The notes beneath the pieces are model-generated. The model saw only the letters and a list, made by a program, of their open reading frames with translations, did no database searches and was not told where the DNA came from. From contig JAFKGK010000002.1 in NCBI GenBank assembly GCA_017307165.1, forward strand, positions 62,001 through 126,000: a DNA stretch of 64,000 nt, in the 5' to 3' direction. The stretch is from Candidatus Melainabacteria bacterium (GTDB taxonomy: Bacteria; Cyanobacteriota; Vampirovibrionia; Obscuribacterales; Obscuribacteraceae). Shown here piece after piece: positions 25,389 through 34,907 of this stretch (position 1 is the first letter of the stretch; the number at the start of each line of letters is the position of its first letter). The position numbers were made by a program, and so were the translations under genes.

Positions 25389-28300
25389 TCACTCCCAGAG
25401 CAGGCGCTGAGCCAGACTGGGCCCGATGCCATAATATCTGTCGACCAGCTCCGGCTTGCTCTGGGTCTCTACCAGATAACCGGGGCTGACGTATTTGTTC
25501 CAGGCCTCTTGAAATGCCTCGCGACCCTTTTTGGATCTGCCCAGGAGATTTGGCACCGGATGATACGAACTCACTCGAGGTTCGAGACGACCGGCCAGAT
25601 ATTTTTTAAAAAATAAGCGCTCGGTCTCTTCATCGGGGTCTGGCGGCAGAGGAAACTCGTATTTGGGGATGATGAACGGCTGTCCTGCCACCGGGGACAA
25701 TACCTCGCTCATTGCCTGATTAAAGGTCTTGTTGTCGTCTTCGGAGCCGTTTTCTAGATAGATGCGATAGCTGCCATCCGCTCTTTCGCTGACCTGTACA
25801 TAGCTGTCGGGCTTGTCATCGGGGCTCGAGCCGATCATGCGGCACTGTCTGAGTGCTGAGTAGATCGCGCGGCCGACGTCTTTGAGGCTCGACTCTTGAG
25901 TATTGGGTTTGCATGTCTCGAGCTTGATGCGACCCAATAATGAACGGTGCTTGAGCCGGCCGAGATATCCGGCGAGCACCATGGGTGCCAGCGCTGCCAG
26001 GCCCAGGCCTAGATTGGCTACGACAAAATAAAAGGCGATGGAGGCGAGGCCTCCAAGACCGAGATACTCGGCCCAGATGCCGTTGAGATGACCGCGCAGC
26101 TCGCGCGCGTGCTCCTTGTATCGCATGTTGACCTTGAGATGCGGAGGAGTGAGATTTTGGCGGCGGAGTTTTTTAACCTCCAGGCATTGCACCAGTTGGT
26201 TTTTGTAGGGCTGGCCGACCTTCCACATATCGTAGATGGAGTCGCGCACAAGGGCTCTCTCCATCATTTCTTTATTAAAGTCCTCATGGCTGGCAAAGAC
26301 CTCGGCCGGCGTGAGCTCAGAAAAAGCAGCATGGACATGGCCTACGCCGCACTCTATCTGACCATCGTCACACAGGCCAAAAAAGCCCTCGTGCTTGCGA
26401 ACAAATCTCTCGTAGTCGTTGAGGCCTTTTTCGAGGCTCGGAGCTACGCAGACGACGTCCCAGTTGTTGGCGACTTTGCGCTTGCCGATCGCGTCGTTGG
26501 TCTGGATGCGGATCGATCGTCCTCTAAGCTGCTTGACCGAGACTGGCGAGGTGGTGGTGGTGAGGTCGAGCAAGGTATTGAGCGACTGACTGTCCCAGCC
26601 TTCGCCAAAGAGGCCGCGGGTGCCGATCAGGCATTTTGTGATGCCGCGCTCAAAGATATGCGTGGCCATTGCGACATAGAGACGTGACTCCCAGGCGCCG
26701 GAGCCGGAGGTGATCTCAAAATATTTGTCGCCATCATGGATGGTGAGCTCGAGTCGGTGCCCATTGTCCTTGAGATACTCGCGGGCTGCCTCTAGATACT
26801 GGTCCTTGATGCGATTGTCGACCAATAATAGCGAGCCTGTCACTAGATTGGGATTTAAATACAGCGAGATGGGGCTATCGAGCAGGACGCGCATGACCTG
26901 GATGGCACCGCCGGACTCCTCGTTTAAGACGCCATCGGTGCCCTTGACCGAGGTGGCCGACATTTTTTCAAAGTCGGTCACGATGCAGGTACGCAGGCGC
27001 TCCTGCAGGACGCGGTATTCGAGTGCCAGGATCTCGCAGGCGGCGCGGGCCTTGGCTTCGCTAAAGGCAAGGACCCTATCCGACGGGGAGGCTTGTTTGC
27101 GCAGGCCTTGCTCTGTGATGCCGTAGCCGAGTTTGCGGGCGGCAGAGGTGATCTTGGTATAAAGAGAATGATCGAGGGGATTGCTGGAGAGCTTGAGTCT
27201 CTCGGAGGCATAGTCCTCAAGCAAGAGCATCCAGTCATCGATGGTAGGCGGCTCAAGAAAGTCTTCGGAGAGCTCCACTCCACGCGGACGAGGCAGATGC
27301 TCGCGATTGAGCACGCGGACAAATGCCCTCGCATATGGTGCGTTGGTGCGCGTCAGACTCGCAAAGCCGGCTTCATTGTCATAACGGGCGAGCTGAGAGA
27401 GCAGGTAGGCGCTCAGTGGTTTGTAAAATATCTGTTCGCCTTGCTGTGCCTCGATACCGAGCAGGTCGTCGATCAGCTCGTGAAACTCGACATGCTGTTC
27501 TGCTAAAAACTTGAACTCGCGCTCGGTCGGCTCGACAAAATATGCCAGATCCTGATAAGGAGCCAGGCCGCCTTCGCGGACCAGAGCAGGTGTTGGGACC
27601 TGGTAGTCGATGTCTCCGACCAGGCTCAGGTAACGGTTTTCCTGGCTGGCGCTCTTTTTTTCGGGAGGGGTGCCCGTGAGGCCGATGACTATGGGATCAT
27701 CCAGGTATTTGATCATGTGCTGCATGATGGCAGCCCAGTAATCTGTCAGGTGGTGGCACTCATCAAAGAGGATGAGCCTCACTTTTTGCCTGCGCAATGA
27801 TTGCAAGAGCTCGATGGCGTTTTTGTGCAGGACCTCGTTGAGATCCATTACCTCGCTGAGTTTGCGCCTGAGTCTCGATACATGCCGCGATATTTCTTTT
27901 TGATGAGCCTTGGGATTGTTTTGCAAGAGCTCGAGGATACGTAGCTCGGCCTCTCCCAGGGTGATGTTGCGGCCCTTGGTGATCTCCTTGGCCCAGGCGT
28001 TGTGCGCCAATTTTTCCAGGTATTCTTGCTCGCGGCCGGGCGTGGAGAGGACCTGATAAGTCAAGACGGTAATGGGTTTGAGGGGTTTATCCTCATGCGT
28101 TCCGAGCAGATGGTCGGTGCCAAAGTCGACCTCATCGGGAGGCAAAAACAAGTCGAGCTTGTGTCCCCATTGCGACTGGATGGTGGTATTGGGGCAGAGG
28201 ATGACGGCCGGGCATTTGACGGTCGAGATCATCTGCAGGCCGATGATGGTCTTGCCGGCGCCGGGAGGAGCGACTATATGGATCTCGCGGCCGCCTGCGT

Positions 28301-28538
28301 CGAGCTTTTTGTTGACAAGGTCGACGATCTCTTTTTGGTAGCCGCGCAAGGGGTATTTGAAGGCTAGCCTTTCGAGGGCCGGATCTTTGTAAAACTCATC
28401 GATGGGTACGACTCGGCGTGGCGGCAGGGCCGGGACACGGGTGCTGGAGCTAGAAATGGAATTAGAATTAGAATTAGATTTTGATTTTGAGCTGGACGCC
28501 GATCTCGCAGTGGCTTTTGTTTTTGCTTTTTGCGGCAT
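25389..28538 (-). CDS. SF2 DEAD/DEAH-type helicase with C-terminal membrane hairpin
   Basis: A 1049-aa superfamily 2 helicase. After a Ser/Asn-rich low-complexity start come the Q-motif-like YPLRGYQKEIVD, Walker A APPGAGKT near residue 90, a ~100-aa helical insertion, DECHH near residue 265, TGTPP (motif III) and later FGEGWDSQ and QLRGRSIRIQT (motifs V and VI). Around residues 829-859 there is a hydrophobic pair (SIAFYFVVANLGLGLAALA, then PMVLAGYLG) that could form a membrane hairpin, and a ~190-aa C-terminal domain without recognised fold. Start ATG 28538 follows a weak GGA. Stand-alone gene, convergent with the 73-aa gene. A defence role is possible but not shown. Confidence 0.8.
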   Translation of the reverse strand: MPQKAKTKATARSASSSKSKSNSNSNSISSSSTRVPALPPRRVVPIDEFYKDPALERLAFKYPLRGYQKEIVDLVNKKLDAGGREIHIVAPPGAGKTIIGLQMISTVKCPAVILCPNTTIQSQWGHKLDLFLPPDEVDFGTDHLLGTHEDKPLKPITVLTYQVLSTPGREQEYLEKLAHNAWAKEITKGRNITLGEAELRILELLQNNPKAHQKEISRHVSRLRRKLSEVMDLNEVLHKNAIELLQSLRRQKVRLILFDECHHLTDYWAAIMQHMIKYLDDPIVIGLTGTPPEKKSASQENRYLSLVGDIDYQVPTPALVREGGLAPYQDLAYFVEPTEREFKFLAEQHVEFHELIDDLLGIEAQQGEQIFYKPLSAYLLSQLARYDNEAGFASLTRTNAPYARAFVRVLNREHLPRPRGVELSEDFLEPPTIDDWMLLLEDYASERLKLSSNPLDHSLYTKITSAARKLGYGITEQGLRKQASPSDRVLAFSEAKARAACEILALEYRVLQERLRTCIVTDFEKMSATSVKGTDGVLNEESGGAIQVMRVLLDSPISLYLNPNLVTGSLLLVDNRIKDQYLEAAREYLKDNGHRLELTIHDGDKYFEITSGSGAWESRLYVAMATHIFERGITKCLIGTRGLFGEGWDSQSLNTLLDLTTTTSPVSVKQLRGRSIRIQTNDAIGKRKVANNWDVVCVAPSLEKGLNDYERFVRKHEGFFGLCDDGQIECGVGHVHAAFSELTPAEVFASHEDFNKEMMERALVRDSIYDMWKVGQPYKNQLVQCLEVKKLRRQNLTPPHLKVNMRYKEHARELRGHLNGIWAEYLGLGGLASIAFYFVVANLGLGLAALAPMVLAGYLGRLKHRSLLGRIKLETCKPNTQESSLKDVGRAIYSALRQCRMIGSSPDDKPDSYVQVSERADGSYRIYLENGSEDDNKTFNQAMSEVLSPVAGQPFIIPKYEFPLPPDPDEETERLFFKKYLAGRLEPRVSSYHPVPNLLGRSKKGREAFQEAWNKYVSPGYLVETQSKPELVDRYYGIGPSLAQRLLWE

Positions 28539-28611
28539 CAAAATAATCCGTGGTTCACAGAACGATCCCCATCATAAGGCATAATACGAGGGACGTGAAG
28601 GGGAGAAAAGG

Positions 28612-29280
28612 ATGCCACTGCTGCAACTCGTGGGCGTCAGCAAGACTTATGGCGAGCACGATGTGCATGCCCTGAAACAGGTCGATCTGACTGTGGAGGA
28701 TGGTCAATTGGTGGCCCTCATGGGCGCATCCGGCTGTGGCAAGTCGACTCTGCTAAATGTGATCGCTGGACTCGACGATATACAGGAGGGCGATATTGCA
28801 TTTGATGGCATATCGCTCAAAGGGCTATCTGACGAAAAAATAACAGCGGTACGAGGGGAAAAGATAGGTTTCATATTTCAATTTTTCAATCTCCTGTCTA
28901 CTTTGACAGTCTTGGAAAACGTGACCCTGCCCCTGGAGCTTTTGGGGAGACAGTCTCATAAGCAAAGAATGGCAGCGGCGCGCGAGATGCTGCACCTGGT
29001 AGGACTTGAGGATCGCGACCAATTTTTTCCGGCTCAGCTCTCGGGCGGTCAAATGCAGCGTGTGGCCATTGCTAGGGCATTGATCCACAAACCTAAGCTC
29101 GTGATAGCGGATGAGCCTACAGGCAATCTGGACTCCGATAATGGTGCGATGGTGCTGGCCTTACTCTCCAAACTCAATAAGGAGCTGGGGCAGACTTTGA
29201 TCATGGCTACGCATAGCGCTGAGGCGGCGGCGATCGCCGATCGTGTTATCCAGATGAAGGATGGCCGTATCGTCACATGA
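28612..29280 (+). CDS. ABC transporter ATPase, LolD/MacB type
   Basis: A 222-aa ATPase with Walker A GASGCGKST, Q-loop FQFFNLL, signature LSGGQMQRVAIARAL and Walker B LVIADEPTGNLDS. The length and the FFNLL/TLTVLENV stretch place it in the MacB/LolD group, which pairs with FtsX-type permeases and moves lipoproteins, peptides or lipids from the outer leaf rather than across the membrane. A strong GGGGAG precedes the start. Its stop overlaps the permease start by ATGA. With the lipocalin-like gene downstream the operon resembles AttEFGH. Confidence 0.9.
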   Translation: MPLLQLVGVSKTYGEHDVHALKQVDLTVEDGQLVALMGASGCGKSTLLNVIAGLDDIQEGDIAFDGISLKGLSDEKITAVRGEKIGFIFQFFNLLSTLTVLENVTLPLELLGRQSHKQRMAAAREMLHLVGLEDRDQFFPAQLSGGQMQRVAIARALIHKPKLVIADEPTGNLDSDNGAMVLALLSKLNKELGQTLIMATHSAEAAAIADRVIQMKDGRIVT

Positions 29281-31907
29281 GTCCCGCTGCTTTTATAGAT
29301 CTGTTTAAGAGATTTGTCCTGAGGGATCTGGCGCACAACAAGATGCGCAGTCTCCTGACTGTGGCCGGCATCGCCCTCGGTGTCAGTGTGTTTTTGGCGA
29401 TCAGTATTGCTAATAGCACGGCGCTGTCGCGGTTTGGCGATACGGTCACCAAGGTGTCTGGCAAGGCCAATTTAGAGGTCGCGCCTGCGGTCGGCACGGT
29501 ATTTGATGAGAGTGTCATCAGAGATATCGCCCCGTTGACATCGATCGGGGTCAAATACAGTCCGATCATCGACGAAAACGTCATTTTGCTGAGACGCGAT
29601 AGCGAGACGGAGATGGTGCAGCTAGTCGGTATCGATATGCTGGCTGATCCTGATTTTAAGACCTATCAAAACGAAGAGGCCGATGCTAAGGCGGAGCCCG
29701 TAGGTGTCACTGATGATGGTGTCGCGGGCAAGGCCGCGAGCGACGTATCGGTGTTTAGTCCTGCGACCTGTCTGGTGGGAGCTAACCTCGCGCAGAGGCT
29801 TGACGTCCGCAAGGGCAGTGAGGTCAAACTCTATGTGGATGATCGTCTGGTGTCCTTGACCGTGGCTGATGTCATGGGCGGTGGTGGTCTGGGTGGTGCC
29901 TATAGCGGCAACCTGATCATTGCAGATATTGCCTGTGCGCAGGAGGTCTTGCAAAATGGCGGCAAGGTCAGCCGGATCGATCTGATCTGTCCGCCGGATG
30001 CTTCGGCGCAAGTCGAAACCAAGCTGCGAGCCTCCCTGCCTCCTGATCTGCGGATCACAAGCCCAGAGGGGCGAATGGAGCAGGCACACAAGATGACCCG
30101 CTCTTTTGAATACAATCTCTTGGCGCTGACATTTATCGCATTGATGGTGGGGATGTTTCTCATCTACAACACGATGACTATCACAGTGCTCAGGAGGCGG
30201 CCTGAGATAGGGACCTTGCGTGCGCTGGGCGTGGCAAAAACTATTGTTATGAGGATGTTTTTGCTGGAGGCCTTATTGCTGGGACTGCTTGGCACCACAT
30301 CCGGTATCCTGGTCGGTCGCCTGATGGCGGACGGGGCACTCAAGGCGGTATCAAAGACTTTTCAGCAGTTTTATTTTAAGATCCCTATGGAAAGCGCCGA
30401 TCCAAGGCCGGAGCAATATTTACTGGCGTTTGCGGTTGGGATGGGGTTGACTATGATTGCTGCCTGGCCACCGCTTTTGGAGGCAAGCTCTGTCAGCCCA
30501 GCCGAAGCCACCCGACGCAACTCGCAGGAGTCGCGGCTCAGGCGCTGGCAGTGGCCATTTTTGCTGATTGGCGCAGCGCTCCTGGGTTTGGCCTATGTGC
30601 TGTCCTTGCAACCGGCCATTTCTGGCTTCCCCGTCTTTGGCTATCTGGCTGCTCTGCTATCAATCATCGGCTGCGCATCCATCGTGCCCTTTCTCCTGGC
30701 ACATGCCCTGCCTGTGCTCTCACGTTATTTGCCGACACTATTTGGTGTCGAGGGGCGCCTGGCCGCCACTACTCTTAATGGCACCCTCAGTCGCACCTCG
30801 GTGGCAGCGGCGTCTTTGATGATCGGTATTGCGATGATGGTGAGCCTGGCGATCATGATCTCATCATTTCGCAAGACAGTGACTCTGTGGATCGATCAGA
30901 GCTTTCAAGCGGATTTGTGGATGCAGTCCAAAGCCAAGGCGATGGGCAATAAATCGGGGCGCTTGCAGGGAGCGGTGATCGATGAGGTGAGGAAAGTGCC
31001 GGGGGTAGCAGCGGCAGAAGGGTTTGTGGAGCGGCGACTGGATATCGGTGGGCAGCAGGCATTTTTGGCTGCGGCGGACTTTGATGTCCTGGCGGAGCAT
31101 GGCAATCAGTTGTTTTTGTCGGGGCGCAGTAACAAGGAGGTGTGCAAGCAACTAGTCGGCTATAGAGCGATGATATCGGAACCATTTGCGGTGCGCAAAA
31201 ACCTCAAGCGTGGTGACTCGGTGACTGTGGCAACACCGCAAGGTGACAAGTCCTTTGTGGTAGAGGATATCTATTATGATTATGCGAGTGATCTGGGGTA
31301 TGTGATTATTCCCAGAGATTTGTATAAAAAGCTGTATGGAGACGACTCGGTGACCTCCATTGCAATCTATCTGGAGCCGGACAGCGTGCCGCGTTTGGAT
31401 GAGGTACGCAAGGCGATACTCGATAGATTTAAGGCCGGCCGGCATATATCGATCGCGAGTACTCTAGAATTGCGGAGCGAGGCGATCAGGATCTTTGATC
31501 GGACCTTTGCGATCACGTATGCATTGCATACGATAGCGGTGACGGTGGCTCTATTGTCTGTGATGAATGCTCTCTTTGCCCTGACGCTCGAGTCCAAGAG
31601 GGAGTTTGCGATACTCAGGTATCTGGGAGCGCGCAAGGCGCAGCTATCGCGAGTGGTGCTGTTGCAAGCCGCGATATTGGGCACCGTGGGTAATATCGGT
31701 GGGTTGGGGCTGGGATATGTTTTGTCGCTCTTGCTGATCTATGTGATCAATAAGCAGAGCTTTGGCTGGAGCGTGCAATACTCGATCCCGGTCGACTTTA
31801 TAGTTGAGTCGGGGATATTGGTGCTGGTGACGGCGATAGCGTCTGGCATACCGCCGGCAAGGCTCGCTGCGAGGACTCTTGCACCGTCTGTGGTGAGAGA
31901 TGAGTAA
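29277..31907 (+). CDS. FtsX-like ABC permease, double-domain
   Basis: An 876-aa permease. It has an N-terminal membrane helix (LLTVAGIALGVSVFLAISI), a MacB-type periplasmic domain of about 200 aa, three helices of the first FtsX domain (LTFIALMVGMFLIYNTMTI, RRRPEIGTLRALG), a linker helix set, a second periplasmic domain and a second FtsX domain (MNALFALTLESKREFAILRYLG). The duplicated arrangement matches type VII ABC permeases of the AttF/AttG or LolCE-like kind in one chain, so one copy may do the work of two separate permeases. Translation is coupled to the ATPase. Confidence 0.88.
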   Translation: MSPAAFIDLFKRFVLRDLAHNKMRSLLTVAGIALGVSVFLAISIANSTALSRFGDTVTKVSGKANLEVAPAVGTVFDESVIRDIAPLTSIGVKYSPIIDENVILLRRDSETEMVQLVGIDMLADPDFKTYQNEEADAKAEPVGVTDDGVAGKAASDVSVFSPATCLVGANLAQRLDVRKGSEVKLYVDDRLVSLTVADVMGGGGLGGAYSGNLIIADIACAQEVLQNGGKVSRIDLICPPDASAQVETKLRASLPPDLRITSPEGRMEQAHKMTRSFEYNLLALTFIALMVGMFLIYNTMTITVLRRRPEIGTLRALGVAKTIVMRMFLLEALLLGLLGTTSGILVGRLMADGALKAVSKTFQQFYFKIPMESADPRPEQYLLAFAVGMGLTMIAAWPPLLEASSVSPAEATRRNSQESRLRRWQWPFLLIGAALLGLAYVLSLQPAISGFPVFGYLAALLSIIGCASIVPFLLAHALPVLSRYLPTLFGVEGRLAATTLNGTLSRTSVAAASLMIGIAMMVSLAIMISSFRKTVTLWIDQSFQADLWMQSKAKAMGNKSGRLQGAVIDEVRKVPGVAAAEGFVERRLDIGGQQAFLAAADFDVLAEHGNQLFLSGRSNKEVCKQLVGYRAMISEPFAVRKNLKRGDSVTVATPQGDKSFVVEDIYYDYASDLGYVIIPRDLYKKLYGDDSVTSIAIYLEPDSVPRLDEVRKAILDRFKAGRHISIASTLELRSEAIRIFDRTFAITYALHTIAVTVALLSVMNALFALTLESKREFAILRYLGARKAQLSRVVLLQAAILGTVGNIGGLGLGYVLSLLLIYVINKQSFGWSVQYSIPVDFIVESGILVLVTAIASGIPPARLAARTLAPSVVRDE

Positions 31908-31925
31908 AATGATCAGGGTAAATAG

Positions 31926-33041
31926 ATGAAATACAAATCGTCATATGCGGCTTGTTTAGCTGCTATCGCTATAGTCGCCAACGTCGCATCGCCGGTGGCT
32001 GCTGCCAATAAGCAGTATCGCAAGGCTCTGCCGGGTTATGTTTATCACTTTCCGCAGGATCATTTTTCGCATGATGAGTTTAAGACCGAGTGGTGGTACT
32101 ACACGGGGCATCTGGAGAGCAAGGACGGCAAGCGGTACGGCTATGAGTTGACGTTTTTTAGGACTGGTGCGGATAATCCGGCTATCGATAAAAAGAGTGC
32201 CTGGGGGCTGGATAATTTTTATCTGGCGCATTTTGCGGTGAGCGATCTGTCGGGTAAAAAGTTTTATTTTTACGAAAAGCTCAATCGAGCCGCTCTCGGC
32301 CTTGCAGGGGCGAGCCAGTCCGCGTATCGCGTGCATAACGAAAACTGGTCGGCAATGCAATTGGGCGACAAGTATGTGTTAAAAGCCGATGGGCCGGATT
32401 TTGCTATCGACCTGCTCTTGACTGATCTAAAGCATCCGGTGGTGCATGGTAAGGACGGGGTGAGCCAAAAGGCCAATTGCGTGGGATGCGCATCCCATTA
32501 TTATTCGATGACGAGGCTCGAGACGCGTGGTTTGATCACAGATCATGGCAAGACCAGTGAGGTGAGAGGCCTGAGCTGGATGGATCATGAGTTTGGGTCA
32601 AATCAATTGACTGAGGAGCAGTCGGGCTGGGATTGGTTTTCGTTGCAGCTGGATGATAATCGGGAGTTTATGGCTTATCTGCTGAGGCGGGCAGATGGCA
32701 CAGTCGAAAAGCAGTCGTCGGGTACGATCGTTGAGGCGGATGGGTCTGCGCGTCACCTGGGGCTGGGTGATTTTGTGGTGACACCAACCAAGTATTGGGT
32801 TTCACCTAAGAGCAAAGGCAAGTATCCGATGGGGTGGAAACTATCGAGCAAGGTCGCGGATCTGGATGTGACGGTGGAGTCGGAAATGCCGGATCAGGAG
32901 CTCAATACCAAGCGCTCGACGGGAGTGACGTATTGGGAGGGGGCGGTGAGACTGAGCGGCAAGTCCAAGGGAAAGGCCGTGAAAGGTGCAGGGTATGTGG
33001 AGATGACGGGGTATGCGCAGAAGTTTGCTTCGAAGATCTAG
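31926..33041 (+). CDS. CrtC/AttH lipocalin-like exported protein
   Basis: A 371-aa protein with a signal peptide (AACLAAIAIVANVASPVAA) and the CrtC/AttH lipocalin-like domain: FPQDHFSHDEFKTEWWYYTG near residue 43 (first part of the hallmark), YGYELTFFRTG, YLAHFAVSDL, SGLSWMDHEFGS-like and WDWFSLQLDDNREFMAYLLR. Family members include carotenoid 1,2-hydratase and AttH, partner of an ABC exporter. The neighbours here (MacB-type ATPase, FtsX permease) point to the AttH role; no carotenoid genes are present. AGGG seven bases upstream supports the start, 18 bp after the permease stop. A 222-bp repeat array begins 13 bp after the stop. Confidence 0.85.
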   Translation: MKYKSSYAACLAAIAIVANVASPVAAANKQYRKALPGYVYHFPQDHFSHDEFKTEWWYYTGHLESKDGKRYGYELTFFRTGADNPAIDKKSAWGLDNFYLAHFAVSDLSGKKFYFYEKLNRAALGLAGASQSAYRVHNENWSAMQLGDKYVLKADGPDFAIDLLLTDLKHPVVHGKDGVSQKANCVGCASHYYSMTRLETRGLITDHGKTSEVRGLSWMDHEFGSNQLTEEQSGWDWFSLQLDDNREFMAYLLRRADGTVEKQSSGTIVEADGSARHLGLGDFVVTPTKYWVSPKSKGKYPMGWKLSSKVADLDVTVESEMPDQELNTKRSTGVTYWEGAVRLSGKSKGKAVKGAGYVEMTGYAQKFASKI

Positions 33042-33053
33042 ATATCCGGTCAA

Positions 33054-33364
33054 TACTGGCTGATCCGTGTATTACAAATGGATTAGTAACGGTAGAGAGA
33101 TAGGACAGATTGCCGGCCGCTGGTGCTGCGCAAGGCGGCCTACACAATCTGCTCTATCTCTCCAAGGCCTCTAAAAACCATTTTGAATATCAATGGATGC
33201 CACCATCATTTTGGCACCGATCTGCTCTCCCTTCTTTGCCTGCTCTCATTCGGCAAATCTGGCTGGCACCAGAAATACTGGCTGATCCGTGTATTACAAA
33301 TGGATTAGTAACGGTAGAGAGATAGGACAGATTGCCGGCCGCTGGTGCTGCGCAAGGCGGCCTA
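33054..33364 (+). repeat. 222-bp tandem repeat, left array (1.4 units)
   Basis: Unit 1 runs 33054-33275 and unit 2 starts at 33276 and breaks off near 33364; the two are nearly identical over the shared 89 bases. Each unit carries a long hairpin: arms 33095-33112 and 33145-33162 pair at 16 of 18 positions, with an inner 6-bp stem GGCCGC/GCGGCC at 33115-33120 and 33135-33140. The same element, inverted, forms the array at 51995-52830. The array starts just after the lipocalin gene and ends beside the gene at 33374. Short open frames inside it are not genes. Confidence 0.9.
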
Positions 33365-33373
33365 TGTCCACTT

Positions 33374-34015
33374 CTAACGGTCCGCCAAACAATCCAACAA
33401 TTGTAAATTGCGCTCTATCGCTGCCTTTGATGTTTCAAAATGCTCTGCTGTCGATTGGTTCATTTCAAGTTTTTGGCCATTCTCAGTCAATGTGTTTAAT
33501 AGTGCCACCATTGCCTTTTTTGTGAACTCATATTTAATTTTATTTGGCGTGTTTGCTTGAGTGTCGGTCGATCGAGACTGGGGCAGGGATATTAATTTGT
33601 GCTCCTCAGCTTTTACCTCATCTTCTAATTGCAAATATTTCTCCCAATCTGCATCATCCCTGATACGCCTTTTTATTATTGCGGCATGATTAGTCTTGGC
33701 CCATTTGGTCAAAAGCGTGCATTGGTTGATGCTAAGCATTGCGAGAGGCTTGCTCACCGACGTAAAATCTACTGCCTGCAAAATCTGCAAGCGCCATTGC
33801 TGCAGATTTAGTGCCATTTCTAAGCGTTGTAGGTAGGAGAGGCATAAATCAAATCGCTCATCGTCTTGATTTACTTTGTATGCAGCTGTGAGCGCACGAA
33901 GGTCGCTGCATTGGGTTTGCAACATCTCGACAGCAGTTGGATAAAGCATCGCTGGCTGAGCAAGCCGATCCATCATTGTGTTGTAAGCGCTATTCCACCA
34001 GGGCTTTGCAGACAT
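33374..34015 (-). CDS. hypothetical helical protein
   Basis: A 213-aa soluble, helical protein. Visible stretches: a helix-rich N-terminus (AVEMLQTQCSDLRALTAAY), CLSYLQRLEMALNLQQWRLQ, an acidic middle and a C-terminal region ending in IERNLQLLDCLADR. No signal peptide, no membrane segment and no known motif. The ATG is preceded by GAGG at ten bases. Codon use seems richer in A and T than its neighbours, and the gene sits directly against the truncated repeat unit, so transfer or rearrangement is possible. Confidence 0.5.
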   Translation of the reverse strand: MSAKPWWNSAYNTMMDRLAQPAMLYPTAVEMLQTQCSDLRALTAAYKVNQDDERFDLCLSYLQRLEMALNLQQWRLQILQAVDFTSVSKPLAMLSINQCTLLTKWAKTNHAAIIKRRIRDDADWEKYLQLEDEVKAEEHKLISLPQSRSTDTQANTPNKIKYEFTKKAMVALLNTLTENGQKLEMNQSTAEHFETSKAAIERNLQLLDCLADR

Positions 34016-34088
34016 TTGTCGATGACCTCGCCAAAAATATTTACCAATCCTATATTTTTAATTGGACAAACCATTGCTCTATGCTAAG

Positions 34089-34235
34089 GTGAAAATAGGT
34101 CACTCCTCAGAGGATACTATCGTGCTTTCCGTCGTGCTGCAAACAGGCGATTATCTAGGCTCTAAATGGAGTCCGGGTGCCTTTTGCGCGACCGTCACGT
34201 CGGGACATGCAACGATATTTTTGCCTCAGCGATAG
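34089..34235 (+). CDS. possible 48-aa small protein in a 355-bp gap
   Basis: The gap 34016-34370 between two divergent genes is otherwise empty apart from their promoters. From GTG 34089 a frame of 48 codons reads GHSSEDTIVLSVVLQTGDYL near its start and ends in HATIFLPQR. The composition is protein-like, but there is no strong ribosome binding site and no homology I can name. It may equally be chance. Confidence 0.2.
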   Translation: MKIGHSSEDTIVLSVVLQTGDYLGSKWSPGAFCATVTSGHATIFLPQR

Positions 34236-34370
34236 CACCGGTCTTTCATTCATAGCTTATTGATCTGCCATCGGCTCGTCTCAGCCGGCCTGCAGAGTGA
34301 GTCTTGCGTCTTAATCAACAACCGCGACCGGCCTACATGGTCCGCGTCGCATCACAAACGAGGTACAACT

Positions 34371-34907
34371 ATGCATAGAGTCAGGGCAAAGCCTTTTGAT
34401 TACGCCATTGCCGCCCAAAGAGCGCGCGATGCTCAGCGTGCGCTGCAAGCCAATCCGCGTGCTGGCGGACCGCAAGCGCTCAAACTGGTCGAGGTCTTTT
34501 GGGATGCGTGGGGTGCTGCGTTTCCTGAGGGATTTTTTGAAAACCTCGAGCTCCTCAACCAACGCGACCCCGCCGCAATCAATGGCGCGATCGACTTTTT
34601 GGAGGCCGATCCGTATTTCTTTCGCTCCGGCTATATCAAAGAGGAGATCCTGCATTTTCTCGCGAGCATGCATGGCGCCTTTAATGCCGAGCAAAGGGCG
34701 CGCTTGCAGCGCATCGTCCTTGCTGCCATCGACAGACCGGCACGGCGCGAATACCGCCGATACTGCCGTCTTGCGAGCAAGATCGTTGATATCGATTTTA
34801 TCGAACAGCTATCTGATCGGCTCGCATCGCCCAATGCGCATATCAAGCGCAATGCGCTCTGGATGCTTGCATATTGCGACGGTCATTGCGGGAGCTTTAG
34901 AGAGTGA
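34371..34907 (+). CDS. hypothetical helical-repeat-like protein
   Basis: A 178-aa soluble, Arg- and Ala-rich helical protein (IAAQRARDAQRALQA, GAIDFLEADPYFFRSGY, IEQLSDRLASPNAHIKRNALW). The last part resembles a HEAT-like helix pair. GAGG seven bases before ATG 34371 supports the start, although the frame opens at 34260. It overlaps the following broken gene by GTGA. No family recognised. Confidence 0.55.
   Translation: MHRVRAKPFDYAIAAQRARDAQRALQANPRAGGPQALKLVEVFWDAWGAAFPEGFFENLELLNQRDPAAINGAIDFLEADPYFFRSGYIKEEILHFLASMHGAFNAEQRARLQRIVLAAIDRPARREYRRYCRLASKIVDIDFIEQLSDRLASPNAHIKRNALWMLAYCDGHCGSFRE

Noticed and set aside
26088-26687. 199-aa open frame on the plus strand
   Set aside because: Antisense to the helicase C-terminal half, which contains motifs V and VI.
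31926-33041. True carotenoid 1,2-hydratase
   Set aside because: The lipocalin-like domain fits, but the operon contains a MacB-type ATPase and FtsX permease and no carotenoid genes, so the AttH-type reading is preferred.
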